Of a DNA stretch of 64,000 nucleotides, positions 32,879 through 45,189 are shown piece after piece. The stretch covers positions 5,062,476 to 5,126,475 of the forward strand of contig NC_051089.1 of the NCBI RefSeq assembly GCF_901709675.1. The letters run 5' to 3'. Every line of letters starts with the position of its first letter. Position 1 is the stretch's first letter. Origin of the DNA: Syngnathus acus. Its lineage: Eukaryota; Chordata; Actinopteri; Syngnathiformes; Syngnathidae. The translations under genes and the position numbers were made by a program. The notes under the pieces were generated by a model. The model was not told where the DNA came from. It worked only from the letters and a program-made list of their open reading frames with translations, and searched no databases.

Positions 32879-33151
32879 GTGTGTGTGTGTGTGTTTGTGT
32901 GTGAGTTTACGCTTAAGTGCTCTTACGGTCGTCCTCCCTGGGGCGAGGTATCCATCACCATCCAAGCAGTGTGTGACTGGCCAGGCCCTCGAGCCCTCTC
33001 TGTCCCCCTGAATATCTCCCTGGGGGGAGGCGGGGGGGCTTCCGAGACGTCAAGGGACACCACCTGCCCCAAACACACTCACAGAAATCACTATGACCCT
33101 CATACTCTCTTAATGCCCTCATTAGGTGATTAGTCCCAGAGGCGGGACTAA
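32879..33151. repeat. (GT)n, G-rich tract and short hairpin
   Basis: The interval holds three simple structures: a GT run at 32879-32903, a G-rich tract at about 33018-33039 (GGGGGGAGGCGGGGGGG type), and a perfect 8-bp hairpin TTAGTCCC/GGGACTAA (33130-33137, 33144-33151) with a 6-base loop. The sequence between is ordinary. Confidence 0.55.
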
Positions 33152-34289
33152 AACTAACATGGCCCATTCCCAAATATACCAAAGCCTACAGGGTGAGCGG
33201 TGGAGTCAGGTGCAGGTGCAGGGCACAAACACACAATGACAGAGTCACAGTTGGATGTTGAGCTTATGGAAGGGAGGGATGCATTCATAAAACTGATTAA
33301 TAAGCTTCTTCGATCACATTGGTCCAAAATGGTGAATAACAGACTACACCAAAAAATGAAACACAAAAACTTTGATAAATCATTGTGTGTTTTGTGATTG
33401 GGGATAACCCCAACGCAACATGATGTAAGCTTGTGAAAATTATTTTTTTTAGTGTTGCAAATGAAAGACAAAGTGAGTGATGACATTTGATGCATAATTT
33501 TCCCCATCTTTTTGTTCAGTCACCAATTTTTATGTCATTTGGTTCAAGCTGTTCTGATGTCGTAATCTCTAGTGTGTTATAATGGGAAGCTGCTCTTGGT
33601 GTGTGGGCACTTTAAATATGAAAGTTCAATATTGCAATTGTAAAAACAGGTTGACTTATTAATTCACTCAGTATAACCACAATAATAATACGAGACAGGG
33701 CGCAAATCGCCTCTCCAGAAATACGACGAACAAGCTGGTGACATTGCCGTCATAATGAAGTGTGAAATATTGATGGCTCGCGATGTATATAGGGTGGACA
33801 CTGAGAGCCAGCCTTGTGGGAACGTTGTGTATTTAGAAAACCATAAGTCTATCAGCTTTGGCAGCTCAAACACAGATGAATAATTGACGACATCATTAGT
33901 TATTTCAAAAACAACCCGGAGACATTTCCGTAACGAGAATGCTTTGAAAATAGACAACTAAGCTGCATGATGTACAATATCCAATCATTGTTAACCTCTC
34001 ATTTAACGAAATGGCCTCATGGCAAATAATTTGAATATTAGAATTTTTTAAGCCCTGAACCAAATGAATCCGAGCTAATATTACTCTGTTGCTCATGGTA
34101 AAGGAGGCCACATACTCCAAAATGACAAGAAATCACAAGTGAACAACTCGGTAGCACTGCTCAACCCTCTCCTCATGCCATGGAAATAAAATAATCCCTC
34201 TGATCTGCTCAGACTTGTTAACAAAGCTGTCACTAAACAGACCTCAATTGTGACTCGTGTGTGTTACGATTTGCTCTCTATAGCAACAC
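33152..34289. other. noncoding, no feature seen
   Basis: AT-leaning sequence. Frames up to 117 codons on the minus strand show no domain. Confidence 0.35.
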
Positions 34290-34690
34290 ACGCGCGCACA
34301 CTTCCCTTGTCGACAAAATGTCAACTCTCCTGACATACGGCCTTGTTTGGAGCCAATGATTACCTCATAGCTAATTAATCCTCATTCAATCAATGAGAAC
34401 TTTTCAGATATTGTGTTATGTCGTGTATGTGTGTGACAGAGTAATCAGAGGAGGGGGGACGGTAGGTGATGAATGATGGATGGCGCTCGCCAACGTTCTA
34501 ATCAGCAAGACCTTTTGTCTGCGCTGGACGAGTGAATGGGTCTTTATTCCTCAGACTTTCCGCTAAATTGTCCCTTTAGAGCAGTAACAAGCATTTTTCC
34601 GCCATTTCCAGAGAACCCAATAATTGTCGGATATTGCCGGTACTGAGCCACACGACATCCCGCAATCAGGGAACGACAATCAAATCTCAT
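34290..34690. promoter_or_regulatory. candidate conserved noncoding block
   Basis: TAATTAATCC (34372-34381) is followed at once by the hairpin CTCATT-CAATC-AATGAG (34381-34397). Further balanced, non-repetitive sequence runs to about 34690. The homeodomain-type cores and ordered texture suggest an enhancer; untested. Confidence 0.25.
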
Positions 34691-35649
34691 CACTTTAAAA
34701 AAAATTTTTTGTTACCATGCTAATCCAACATTGAATATATGTGTCATGGACTTTGTGTTACTTTGGCATCCATTTTAAAGCAAAAGCTTGTCGTGGGAGA
34801 ACTGCTCTATTTATACTCTCTCATCTGAGCAGCACAAAACCACAAGAGGTCTGCGCATACATCTTCTATCAAACAGCCAAACAGCCGGAAAATTAAAGAT
34901 GCTTGTCGCCACACGTCTTCTATTCATTAGCAACACTCGAGGAATTGTCGTCCCCTGGTAGGCTCTCTCGAGTTGTTTACTGGACGCACTTTAGAGGCGT
35001 TCTATCAATGGCCTGTTTAAAGGAGCACTTGTACAACACAAACAAGACGGCCTCATTTCAAATGTCCGGGCACGGTTTGTGTTTGTTAGGGTTTGTTTGC
35101 ATTTGAGTAAACATGGACGTCACAAACATTTTACGAAAATATGAGTGTTCTACTTTTTGTCAAGGTTTTTTTTTTAATAGTCTGAGTAATTAGTTAGCCG
35201 GCATTAATAAGTGAGGGGAAAATCTGTCGCCTTGTGGCTTTTTTCTCTGACACTTAAAGGCGTGCCAGAGAAATAAACCAGGCACATCATAATATGTGTA
35301 TGATTTCCATTTTAGTCTTTGAACAAAACAGTAGTTTGTCACTTGACAGCAAGTATGGCAGAACTTGGCCTGGAGAACAAAAGAGGGCTTGTTCCAGAGG
35401 ACGATTGTTGTGGCAACATAACTAAACTAACGTAATAAACTTTGGCGCTTGTGCAGAGCTATATTTCTTTTCTTTCTAGCACAGCAGCTGCTGTCACACT
35501 TTAATGATACATGAGCACAAACATCTCTCCGTTGACCATGACTTGGAACATAGAAGACCAAAAATGTGGAAAATTTTGATTTAACGGAGAGGAAAATGTG
35601 TCCAGTACACTCAAAAAGCCAGATATACGGTCTGTCTAGATACAGATAT
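34691..35649. other. noncoding, no feature seen
   Basis: A/T runs lie at 34698-34710 and 35167-35176. No gene was found. Confidence 0.35.
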
Positions 35650-36310
35650 ACTACGCCTTTGTGGCGGCCATCTTGTCAATGGCGAGTTGCCAGTTAAAAA
35701 TATCAATATTCTTATGTATGTTATTGCACTTTCAACCATGCTTACCAAAATGGCGCCAAGGCAACTATGTTTGCGTAAAACTGTCAGAAACTGTGTTTAC
35801 TGAACTTGTGCGTGCCATCATTAAGGTGAGCCTTCATCAAAAGGAAGCACTACAGAAGCTGTCGATGCGAATCAGACTGCTGCAATCATTACGTTCGTCT
35901 TTCAAGGCCATTTTCCTCCCTCCGGAACACAAGCCGGAGGTTGATGATTCCGCTGGAGTTTCTCGGGATGCATAATGACGCTCTCGCAAAGATGCAGTCG
36001 CACAAAAAGCTACGCCCACGCGGCGCCATTTGAACATAAGTTGGCGAGAGAACGATACAGGTGGCGCCTCACGCGGGAGGACCGACTCCACATCAAACGA
36101 TACCTCTGACACCTCTGATTGCTCGCAAATGATGACGCGCGGGGATCTTTTGCCACTACAAAGGCACAACAAAAGAAGCGACATGAAAGGGAAGTCAATA
36201 AACATAGGGCGTTTGATAAAACATTTAGTTTTAGCGTCGAGTACAGCGCAGAGGTTGGCGCAGTTTCCCCGTCAAACACAACAAAAAGATCAGGTGAAAA
36301 CTAGCTGACA
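35650..36310. promoter_or_regulatory. CpG-bearing block with YY1-type sites
   Basis: The block is richer in CpG than its surroundings. It carries AAGATGGCCGC (complement of 35664-35674) and AAAATGGCGCC (35747-35757), both near the YY1 consensus AAnATGGCGGC, and further GGCGCC units near 36022 and 36063. Such features occur at promoters and at 5' ends of some transposons. Frames of 104-122 codons on both strands show no domain. It may be a promoter, an untranslated first exon or a decayed element; the sequence does not decide. Confidence 0.3.
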
Positions 36311-36447
36311 AGAATCCGACGTTGTCCACTAATTGGAAATATGAGGGCAAGACAAGGAACTAAAATATAGTGTAGGTATGAAAGATCAAGAAGATTATCT
36401 CCTCTCGCTATGTATATATGTCGCAAAATAACAGAAACAAACATACT
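36311..36447. other. AT-rich noncoding
   Basis: No feature was recognised. Confidence 0.35.
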
Positions 36448-36700
36448 CGAATCGATTCACTTTAAAATAAGCGAACCTTGGTCTCCATTCTTCACCTTTT
36501 ATTGGAGACGTGTGAATCCCAGAATATCATTTTTTGGGGGATTGTCCACTTGTCTATGAATACACACAAAACTCACATCGAATTGAACAGAATCGAATCG
36601 ATTCACCTTAAAATAAGCCAACCTTGATCCCCACTTTTCACCTTTTATTGGAGACGTGTGAATCCCTGAATATCATTGTCTATGAATACACACGCACACA
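36448..36700. repeat. 146-bp tandem duplication
   Basis: The segment beginning CGAATCGATTCAC at 36448 is repeated from 36594 at a period of 146 bases. CACCTTTTATTGGAGACGTG and the TGTCTATGAATACACAC region are present in both units. The second unit lacks a roughly 20-base T/G-rich stretch and then runs into a CA microsatellite. GAATCG units within link it to the element at 41040-41320. Confidence 0.85.
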
Positions 36701-36730
36701 AACACACACACAAACACTGACACACACACA
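36688..36730. repeat. interrupted (CA)n
   Basis: CA-rich run at the end of the duplicated segment; it may have grown from the ACACAC at the unit border. Confidence 0.75.
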
Positions 36731-38999
36731 TGGTGATTCACTCACAACACTCATAAGCAAATGTGACCAGTGTAAATATATGCCGAAAAAGCAATGAAGC
36801 TACACCCAAAGCAACAGCAGCTGTGCCGGTGACCAGGGTGAGAGCAGCTGTGCACGATGTACAGATGTTCACCGTCCCACAGCAGTTGTCCGATTTATGG
36901 CCGAACGCAAACGTCTGCACAGGAGGACGGCGAACGCAGACACAGAATGGAACATGAGGTCACACTTAAAGCTTTAAAGTCCCACCGCACCTCAAACTGC
37001 CAAAAAAAAAACATCCAGTGAACACAAGACAGACGATGACTAATCTGAACTGCCTCACTTTCAAGTACTTTGATATCTATTTTTTTATAATAAGACATGA
37101 CTACATAATGAAGTAATGGTGGGATGTTATCCATGTGGAACACATAAGGGTTGTATTTTTTGGTTCTTGAGAGTCAGTGAGTAAAAGCCAACCACGTTTG
37201 TTATTAGGAGCCAAAGATTACTTTGACCGAAGTCTGTTAAGTTTGTTTTTCTTTTCTTTTTTTAACCGTTCTCAAGTGTTCATAATGATCTGACTGCATA
37301 TAAGCATTGTGTTTCCCCACGCGTGAATGTGTGTATAACACACACACACACAAACACACAAGGTGGTGTACCATGAATATTTTGCAAGAGTCTCCCTCGG
37401 CACGACACGCCTTGTAGCTGGAGTTGGGGGTGGTGGTCGGGACGTAAGGTGCGGGTGGGGGTACGCGCTCTAATGGGCTACCAGGGGACCTGACACGACT
37501 CTCTTGAGGCACTTGGGCTCCATACATTGCGAACCGTCAGCCTTTGTCAAAACGAACACTTCCTCAAATATTCCTTTTCAATTCCATTAAGTCCAAACAC
37601 AAAGCCACATCCAATTAGGCAAAGCGGCCCAACTTTGTATGAGCTCGATCACAGACAGATGGTTTAGGTTCTGGCGGAGAGTAATCAAGGACATAACATT
37701 TGTGATGAATTGAAGTAGATGTTGATTGTGCGGAATTGGGTGTTAATTAATCACGTCTTTTAGTTGGGACAAATTGAAGTGCAATACATGAATGCAACCA
37801 GCAGAGGTGCTGTTGAAACAATCTCAACTGTCAGAGTCCCAAGTTGAGATTTCCAAACCACTTTGGACCATTAAGGGATCCTCTAACTAGATGGTAGAAA
37901 ATACAATTAGCCAATGTGTTCTCACTTGATGAAAAAATAATAATAATGACGGATGAACTATGCTAACCTAAATTGAAGACATCCAGCTGTCTTCCTACAT
38001 GCACGTGCATCCTCTCTGCGTGTCATTGAAGTTACATACATTTTGCGTGCCTTCTCGCTATTGAGTGTGTGCACTTCACCTGGCCCTTTAATCAAAGCGA
38101 CACAATAGCAAGACTAAATCCGCTTTATCTCCACACAATCAGATTAGAGCGGATTGCTTGCTCCGCTAAGCACCACCAAAAAAAGGAAAAAAAAGGATCA
38201 AGATGATTTGATTAATAATTTGGGATAGTTTTATCCTTTAAGAAGCATAAATTGTTTTATTCTTATTGATTTATTTTCCATTTGTGTGTGTGTTTTACCC
38301 CCCTCATAGTTCCTAAGGCTAACAGAGATTGAAAGATTATCTCCCGCACCTGGGCCAAACGCTCTCCTCACTTGCCAGCAGTGTTGATAGTCAGTACCGA
38401 AAATGACCAGATGGGGGAGCCATAGCTGCTGCTACATACAATGGGATGGGGGAGTGTGGGGTGGGGACTAATCTCATCCAAATAAACATGGCAGCGGTTG
38501 TCAGCTTTCGCGGGCAAGGAGGGAGGGTGTGCGCTATAGAAGCAGGTCAGGCTAATCATGCATATAATTGCATTTTGACATTTTGGGCTACTGGGACCAG
38601 ACCTTTGGATATCAGCTACTCCTCCAAGCACTTAAGTGATTAACAAATGAAAATGCGGCGCTGAAACTTAATTAGATATTATGTTTTATCCGTGCCTATG
38701 GGGCGGGGTTGTAAGGTAGATGTTGTCGGTGGGTAGGTAGGGGGGTAAGGTTTGTACTTCACAAGGTGAGAGGAGGAACGGTTCATTGTGGATTTACGAT
38801 GGGGCATCTAGATGTTGCCGGTTTATTAAGTAGAAGCAGATTTTGTCTCTTTGAATTTCTGTTTTTGGCTCACACCTATGTGGACATTAATAAGACGAAA
38901 TTAGATAATACCAACTGGAAAAAAAATGACTGAAGGACAGATATCTGTATTCAGTTGAAGGGAGTAAAAGTAAAAAGTCAGCATAAAAATAAATGCATT
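36731..38999. other. noncoding with (CA)n at 37338-37360
   Basis: A CA run (37338-37360), G-rich patches (37420-37470, 38440-38466, 38700-38750) and otherwise ordinary sequence. No gene was found. Confidence 0.4.
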
Positions 39000-39245
39000 A
39001 AAGGGGAAGTCAAGTCAAAACTCATCTTTACAATAAAATGTTTGATGCAGCTTTTATGGGCAGTGTGAAAGTCCTCTCATCTTGACGGCAACTGTTTCAC
39101 GATAAAGCAAGCTAGGAGGTGTCAGTGAGAGTGGAGGTGGGAGGGGCGGGGGGATGCTAGCTCTGGAGGGTCGAAGTTGCGGAGGTGGGACCACTGAGGA
39201 CCGTGTCTCAGCTGTCAACTCTGTGACATCACATATGCTTCAGTG
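39000..39245 (+). mobile_element. decayed dispersed repeat (AAAGGGGAAGTCAA type)
   Basis: The start AAAGGGGAAGTCAAGTC and the later CTGTGACATCACATATGC resemble from memory a teleost short repeat with these ends. Between them lies a G-rich stretch (39137-39153) that could fold as a quadruplex. No terminal duplication was found. The class is unknown. Confidence 0.35.
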
Positions 39246-40179
39246 TCCGAGCGGCACCGTGCTAAATGACAACCAGCCCTCCCTGCCTCGGCGTCGACGG
39301 TTGTGCACGTCTGTAGATGCACACACACAATCACCAGAATACTGTACATACGTGCCAATCCCAAAAGGCACACACTTGCCGTCACTTTTGCTCATCTCCT
39401 GCATTTTGCATAGGTGGCACTTTTCATTATTCAAAGCTTCCTTCTCAGGATGCACGATGCACATGGGGAGGCGACTTGCACTCTCTCCAAACAAGGCACT
39501 TCTTAATTATGCATGCACAGACTACCGGCAATGCATTCGAGTGTGTGCGCATGTGTGTGACTATCCGTGCAATGGTGCATTTTGTACCCAGGTGTTTAAT
39601 TGTCAGCGGTTATCTAAAGAACAATCATGTTGTCGGGGAAAATGACTAGATGGTTGCACGACACTGAATAAGTGAAGATGGATATCTGTGATAGTCTCTG
39701 CAGAGTGAAGTGTTTACACTGTGGTGTTACATATATTTTGACATTTTATATTAGTGGCTGTTGCGTGACTGCTCATTTTAATATTTGTATTATATCAGAA
39801 GGGTTGGACTTTTATGAGTCATTGAAGTTCAGCCCATGTCATAATTCACAAAACAAATTGGATTTTAAATTTCCCTTAAGAGGCAGCATTATGTGTAATT
39901 TAGGCGATGCCAGCAGATTAAAAGTGCTTTCAACGGCTTAATAGAGTGCATTCGTACGTCGGAAGAAGTATTTTTTTCCAGTGCGGACATTAGAACAGTG
40001 AGCAAGTGGCAGCTCAAAGGTGCAGCAAGACAGGGATTTTCAGCTTGATTGGGTTCTGGTCTCAAAGTAAAGGGATGAATTATTTATTTTCAGACTTGAA
40101 TTTGTGTGCACGCGTATAGATGTGTGTGTATTTGTGTGTACGTGGGCGTAAAAGCCCAGACGGAGGTAAATACTTTAAA
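39246..40179. other. noncoding, no feature seen
   Basis: The 163-codon frame 39154-39645 begins in the preceding repeat and shows no domain, so it is rejected. The rest is ordinary. Confidence 0.35.
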
Positions 40180-40400
40180 ACATTCTCCCTTCAACTTGAA
40201 AAACAACAACCTGCAGGGTCAGGGTGCAACGTTCCCAAAAGTGAAATTCCAGCAATTATTCACAGGAGATCCGCAGCGGGCGCTCAGGGCAACATGCCCG
40301 CACCCTTGAGTGGGCAGAGGAGACTGACAGTACCATTATGAGACGGCCCGTGTGACAGATAAATATTTCAGACACAAATAAATAAAGGATGCGCGGCGTT
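40180..40400. promoter_or_regulatory. candidate conserved noncoding block
   Basis: Balanced, non-repetitive sequence ends in CACAAATAAATAAAGG. It lacks domains in any frame and contrasts with the simple sequence to either side. Low-confidence texture call. Confidence 0.2.
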
Positions 40401-41039
40401 TTCCTTCTGAATGACTTTTCACAGTTGAATGCCCACGACCGCTTGCCCCGGGATCTCCTGACGGCAGTGTCCCCCCCCCCACACTTACCTGGGCTCAATA
40501 CAAGACCCTCAAACAGCTCGCCCGCCCCTCCCATTTTTGGATACATTCAGGTAAAGATGCTGCTGCTCCATTTCAGGCTACAAAGAAGCAATTAATCGAA
40601 CGCGGCTGAGACATGTCGTCGCGCTTTTGTGTCTGTAGTTCTCTTTCACGCTTCTATTGTTGCCCCTGTAATTACTATAATGTGCAGAATGTGTAAAATT
40701 GCACTTCTAATGGGGGTGGGGGTGGGGATAGTGATACCATGGGGTGATAGATTCTGTCCTGAACTTGATTTCATTGACTTGTACATCAAGTGTGGTAAAC
40801 GTCTGTGGTTGTAATAGGCCTGGTTAATTGTCTCCTTTGCCAGTCCTAATAGTTTATTGATTACTTTGCCCGCTATGTTGGGAAAACATCATGATAATTA
40901 AATTAGATGAATCAGGGTGAGCTGTAACTGTGGGTAAGAAAATAAAAGTGAAAATGTTACTGTGTGGTAAACTTGGGAACTAAAGTGACTTTTCCAGAAA
41001 ATGAAATAAGCTAAAAAGTTGTTTCTTCTTTTAAAAGAT
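40401..41039. other. noncoding with G-rich tract
   Basis: GGGGGTGGGGGTGGGG at 40712-40727 is a possible plus-strand quadruplex. A C run lies at 40471-40481. Nothing else. Confidence 0.45.
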
Positions 41040-41325
41040 ACAAATGCATTGAATCGAAGCGAATCGAATCATTCCACATATATTAAATCACTTATACCAC
41101 TTATGGACGTAAATTTATTGTATCGTTTTATTCCTTATCTTAAAAGGAAAAAGTCCATTCAAATGTATGAAAACAAAAAAGTAATTGCATCATACCCTCT
41201 CAAACTGAACATTGAATCGGACGGAATCCCACCAAGTTAAACCAAATGGAATCATTCCACTTTCCGATCGAACTGTCCTTGAATCGTTCCACGCCTTACG
41301 TATCGAAAACCAAATCGAATCTTTT
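41040..41325. mobile_element. GAATCG-rich dispersed element
   Basis: GAATCG/CGATTC-type units and TCATTCCAC cluster at both ends: near 41050-41078 on the left and 41252-41320 on the right (CGTATCGAAAACC, AAATCGAATC). An AT-rich core lies between. I recognise the CGAATCGAATC texture as a teleost transposon-end repeat, probably non-autonomous. The ends are not clear enough to name target duplications. Confidence 0.4.
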
Positions 41326-42233
41326 TTTTTGTACCTGAGACAATTACCCAAGACAGGTTTCAAATCCTGAGAACAGTTTGTCCTTGTAGCTCATTCTTTC
41401 ACTTTCTCCCACTCCCCTGATCTCTTTCCCAGCTCTTCCTCTTCCTGGCAAAAATTGTTTGGAGTGCTGTTGAGCATTGAGATAAAAAGAAACGCTAAAA
41501 TATTAATGCTGGCTTGCTTTGTTCTGGCGAGCGAGGAGACGTTAAAAAACCAGGTCTGATTCATTAGCCGAGGTGTCTGCGAGGAGGTCCGCAGAGGACT
41601 GCCACATCCTCCGAGATTACCTCGTTGCTCTCCCCCTCCCTCTCCTGGCTCCCCCAACTCAAACACACTCTTTCAATCAAATAGTCCTAAAAATTCTTCT
41701 TGTCTCTCTCTGTCATCCACCACTTTCATTATTCTCTTCCAACTTTCAGTTGTTACGTTCTGTTTACCTTCCTTCCACTATTACACATGTTCTATCTGGT
41801 GCTGACCCATGAGGATGTTAAGAATGTCTCGACTCAACATTAGAACATGAAGTAAACAAACCCGAAACCTAAAAGACTGGGATGCGCTACTCTCGACTTT
41901 TACCCTTGGTGACTGCTTTGGAGAGGTAAAATGCTTCGTATTCGTACGTCTTTGGATTGCACAGGGGGAAGATTGTTCCGCAGGGAAAGACCAGGTTGCT
42001 TCCTCACATCTTTTCATCTGAGCTCACCGTTTCCCTGTGAGACACAAACGATCAAACCGTACTGAGTGGACACAGTCCCTCCGAAAGTCAAAGAAAGGAA
42101 TGAAAATTCCGAGCTTGCTCCAAATATTTGCCCAAACTAGTCCCTTGTGAGGAAGGTTCATTAGGATTGTCCTGAAAGAAGACAGAGACTGAAGACTGTT
42201 TCAGATTTTTAAAAATATATTTTTATGGTATTT
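41326..42233. other. noncoding, no feature seen
   Basis: A pyrimidine-rich stretch lies at 41630-41760. No gene was recognised. Confidence 0.35.
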
Positions 42234-42290
42234 GATCAATTTTATTGATCACCTAAAGGGGAAATTACCACACTTAAGTCACAATTAATC
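42234..42290 (+). mobile_element. LINE/SINE tail fragment
   Basis: TTTTATTGATCACCTAAAGG followed by GGAAATTACC matches from memory the 3' part of a common teleost retroposon (TTTATTGATCCCC...GGGAAATT). Only about 55 bases are left. Confidence 0.4.
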
Positions 42291-43439
42291 AACAATCAGT
42301 AACATAATAACCAAGACAATTGATTGTATGACTCCGGCTGACTTGATGCCACAAAAATAAAACAGCAAGGAGATAAATAGAAGCAATCAGATTTGGTAAA
42401 TTTATCTTTTTTTTTGTCTTTGTGAGAAACATGTGCAAGTCTTGTGGATTATTAGGTTGGAATTCAGAACAGATGTACACAAGCTGCAAAGTCTGTTGTG
42501 GTTTATGTGCATCCACTGAGCTTTGTTGGCATTCGCTGCTATTCTTGTTCAAATGGCTTGTAGTGGTCCAGTGGGAAGCCAGGGAAATGCGGGGGACACA
42601 TGTTCAACTTGTTTTCTGTGTAAACAAGTCTTGACAACCTTACCTGCTGGAAGAGCGCTACGCTACCATGACCGCAAAAAGCCAATGGAGAGGGTTTATT
42701 ATAAGACAGAAATAGTTAGGAGATGAGAATTGCAAATGAGCATTGTCGTCTTTGTTTGAGGACTCACGCTACCTGTATTTATCTAGAATCTGTTACCTCC
42801 GTATGGGATTATTCCAAGTGGGAGTCAAAGAACTCGGATTTTGTCAATATTTTTGCTCTGCCCATCTGCAATACCATGATGCAGTAATGATATTTTTTCT
42901 CTGCTGTAAGCAGAATTTTATCAGTTGATTCCGTCTGAACTGTCCAAAACAAAAATGGGAAGTTTGTCTAACAATATGATAGTATGGAAAGAGGAGTTCA
43001 GAATATTCTGGTCGAGTCCCCCATACCGTACAAAAATAAACAAAATCACAATTAATGGATTGGTTACTCATTAATTAGATATATATATGGGAATCTGAAA
43101 TGTATCAATGATATTTTGGCATAAATCTTGGCATTTAAAATTGTCTTGCAAATACCACATTCATCCATACGTTCCGCATTATTTCGGGTCACCTTAGATC
43201 TTAATAAAAAAGATAATAGAAGGTTGATACTTTCCAAATAATAGTCACCATAGCAACTGCATTGTACATTTTATAGTTTCACATGCTTGACTCAAACGCC
43301 CAGCAGTACGTACAACTAATGTGCAATCTTGCTCCTTAATTCCCACTTATTATTATTCTCATGTTTTGGGGATTCCACACACTCATGCCCCTTGTTGTTG
43401 ACACACATTCTACCCACACCTACACACAACCTGGTCTCT
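42291..43439. other. noncoding, no feature seen
   Basis: Two overlapping plus-strand frames (42422-42634, 42523-42726) carry several CxxC pairs that recall zinc fingers. The spacing fits no LIM or finger family, so they are not called. Confidence 0.3.
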
Positions 43440-43870
43440 CACACAAGCAAACAGATGAGCCTCTCCAAGCTCCAAATCCCTTTATTAGCTCTCTTTGTGA
43501 AGAGGCTGCAGAAGTGGCCGGCCAAGTGCTTTCGCTCGCTGTCTAAAACCTCTTAAAGCCTTGTCCCGCACCCAATGAAAGGCAAGTGCAATCTGTACCT
43601 AACCCTGTTCCCATATGGGCCAGCCTGTCACGGGCCTTGTCTGCCTTTGTCCCGCGGATCTCTGAGGTCCGAGACCCCGCATCGCCCTGCCTAGCTCCAG
43701 GCATTTATTAAATATGCACCTTCCAGTTGCTATGAAGACAGATCCCAGACCGGCTAATCTCATCACAGGCTGGGGACTCTCCACATATGTAAATCTACAT
43801 CTGTTCCCCCTCAAAGAAAGAGACTGGCTAGGATTATCTCGCGCACAAACCTCGGCTACATACGCATGAG
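43440..43870. promoter_or_regulatory. candidate conserved noncoding block
   Basis: GC-balanced, non-repetitive sequence contains CCCATATGGGC (43611-43621), which is a perfect palindrome and close to a CArG/SRF box, and TTAAATATGCACC downstream. No coding signal. The role is inferred from motif and texture. Confidence 0.25.
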
Positions 43871-44639
43871 GAAATGGAAGCTAGCACAAACACTTAAGTT
43901 TCTTTCACAATGCAACTACCAACCCATGTCAAGACCCCAAAGATGTTTGAAGTAGCCCGTGATGAGCCAAAACCAAGTTTGGTGTCGCGGAGTGGGACAA
44001 GGCGGACCCTTGCCTCAAGGCTAAGGGTTGGGCCCTGATCCATAAAGAATAATACCAGAGGCTCAAGAAGCCGGCGCCATACAGAGAGCGACATCCTATG
44101 GTGCCTTGGGATATCATTATACATCCATGCAACAATGAGATTAACTCGCTTTCTGGCCTGGACCTGCCACGTGGAAGTCAGAGGCAACGATGGCTTCATT
44201 AGGCATAACTGACTGACTGATAGATTATCGCAAGAGATGAAATATGAAGGGACAGTTTATGATATAATGATAACCAACATTTGCCATTGGTGTAACTAAA
44301 AAGTGAGTAAATGGAAAAATAGAATGGAAGCAAAACGTCACATTGATCTGCCTAGAACTTAACTGGGTTTTGTCATTTTGTAAACAAACTGCTTGTACAT
44401 TTAAGCATTTCTCAGTAGATTTCAGTTCAGCAACAAGCTTACACGGCAATAACGTTGGAAGGCAAAGATGTTCATGGGCATCTAAATCTCGCTACGACGG
44501 TTTGTTAAAGTATGTCTTTTAGGTCTGGGTAATAAAAAAATAAGGATATACTCGAAAAACAGATTGGTAGGTCCCTGTCCGTGTCTGAGTAGTACATCCT
44601 CTTTACATTACTAAGAAATCTCATAGAGCCAAACAAACC
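43871..44639. other. noncoding, no feature seen
   Basis: No recognisable gene or repeat. Confidence 0.35.
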
Positions 44640-45060
44640 TGTTGAAGCTGACCATTTGTATTAAAAGTAGCATTACTGAGCCATGGCTTGCCCGAGGGCT
44701 GTGGAAAAAAGGAGGACGAGGTTTTCCCCAATTTACCCTTACGTGCATGGTGATACCACATCAGTTGTCAAGAGGCATTAATCCGTCAATCAACTTTGCT
44801 TGCTTAAACCCGTGTGAAATACTTCTCACTATGCCGAGACAGCTGCCATTACACATTGTTATGGTGACAGTAGCAAATGGCGTAAGGTACGATTTTCACC
44901 TGAATATTAATGAATTTGTTGTCATATGTACAGCGAACAGTTTTTTTTCCCATTAGTCTTCCAGGCAGGATTAAACTATTCTATATGGCACTGCTATGGA
45001 AATGGGAGTTCTGAGCCATCATTAGAATATATTCAAAACATAAATATTTTTACCAACATG
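44640..45060. promoter_or_regulatory. candidate conserved noncoding block with imperfect hairpin
   Basis: The ordered sequence includes GAATATTAATGAATTTG and an imperfect hairpin at 44978-45028 (ATTCTA/TAGAAT and ATGGC/GCCAT with a small internal loop). A stretch in the hairpin recalls the first ten bases of miR-183, but the arms do not match that precursor. Function unknown. Confidence 0.25.
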
Positions 45061-45189
45061 CATATTTTCAATCCCCAATCCAAATGACCCGATTTTTTTT
45101 TTTTGCGCCATTCAACAGAACAACCTACATACTGTGTCACGGAAATCAATCACATTACAACACTTAATTTAATTCACGTTAAGATGGGC
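45061..45189. other. AT-rich noncoding
   Basis: A T run lies at 45094-45104. Nothing else. Confidence 0.35.

Noticed and set aside
35661-36205. Coding exon or domesticated transposase in the CpG-bearing block
   Set aside because: Frames of 104-122 codons on both strands give peptides without any family motif.
39154-39645. 163-codon plus-strand frame
   Set aside because: Begins inside a decayed dispersed repeat, has no domain, and competes with frames on both strands.
42422-42726. CxxC-rich frames resembling a LIM or zinc-finger domain
   Set aside because: The cysteine spacing does not fit LIM, C2H2 or RING rules, and the pairs fall in two different frames.
44985-45010. miR-183 gene
   Set aside because: Only the first ten bases agree and the opposite arm does not match the known precursor.
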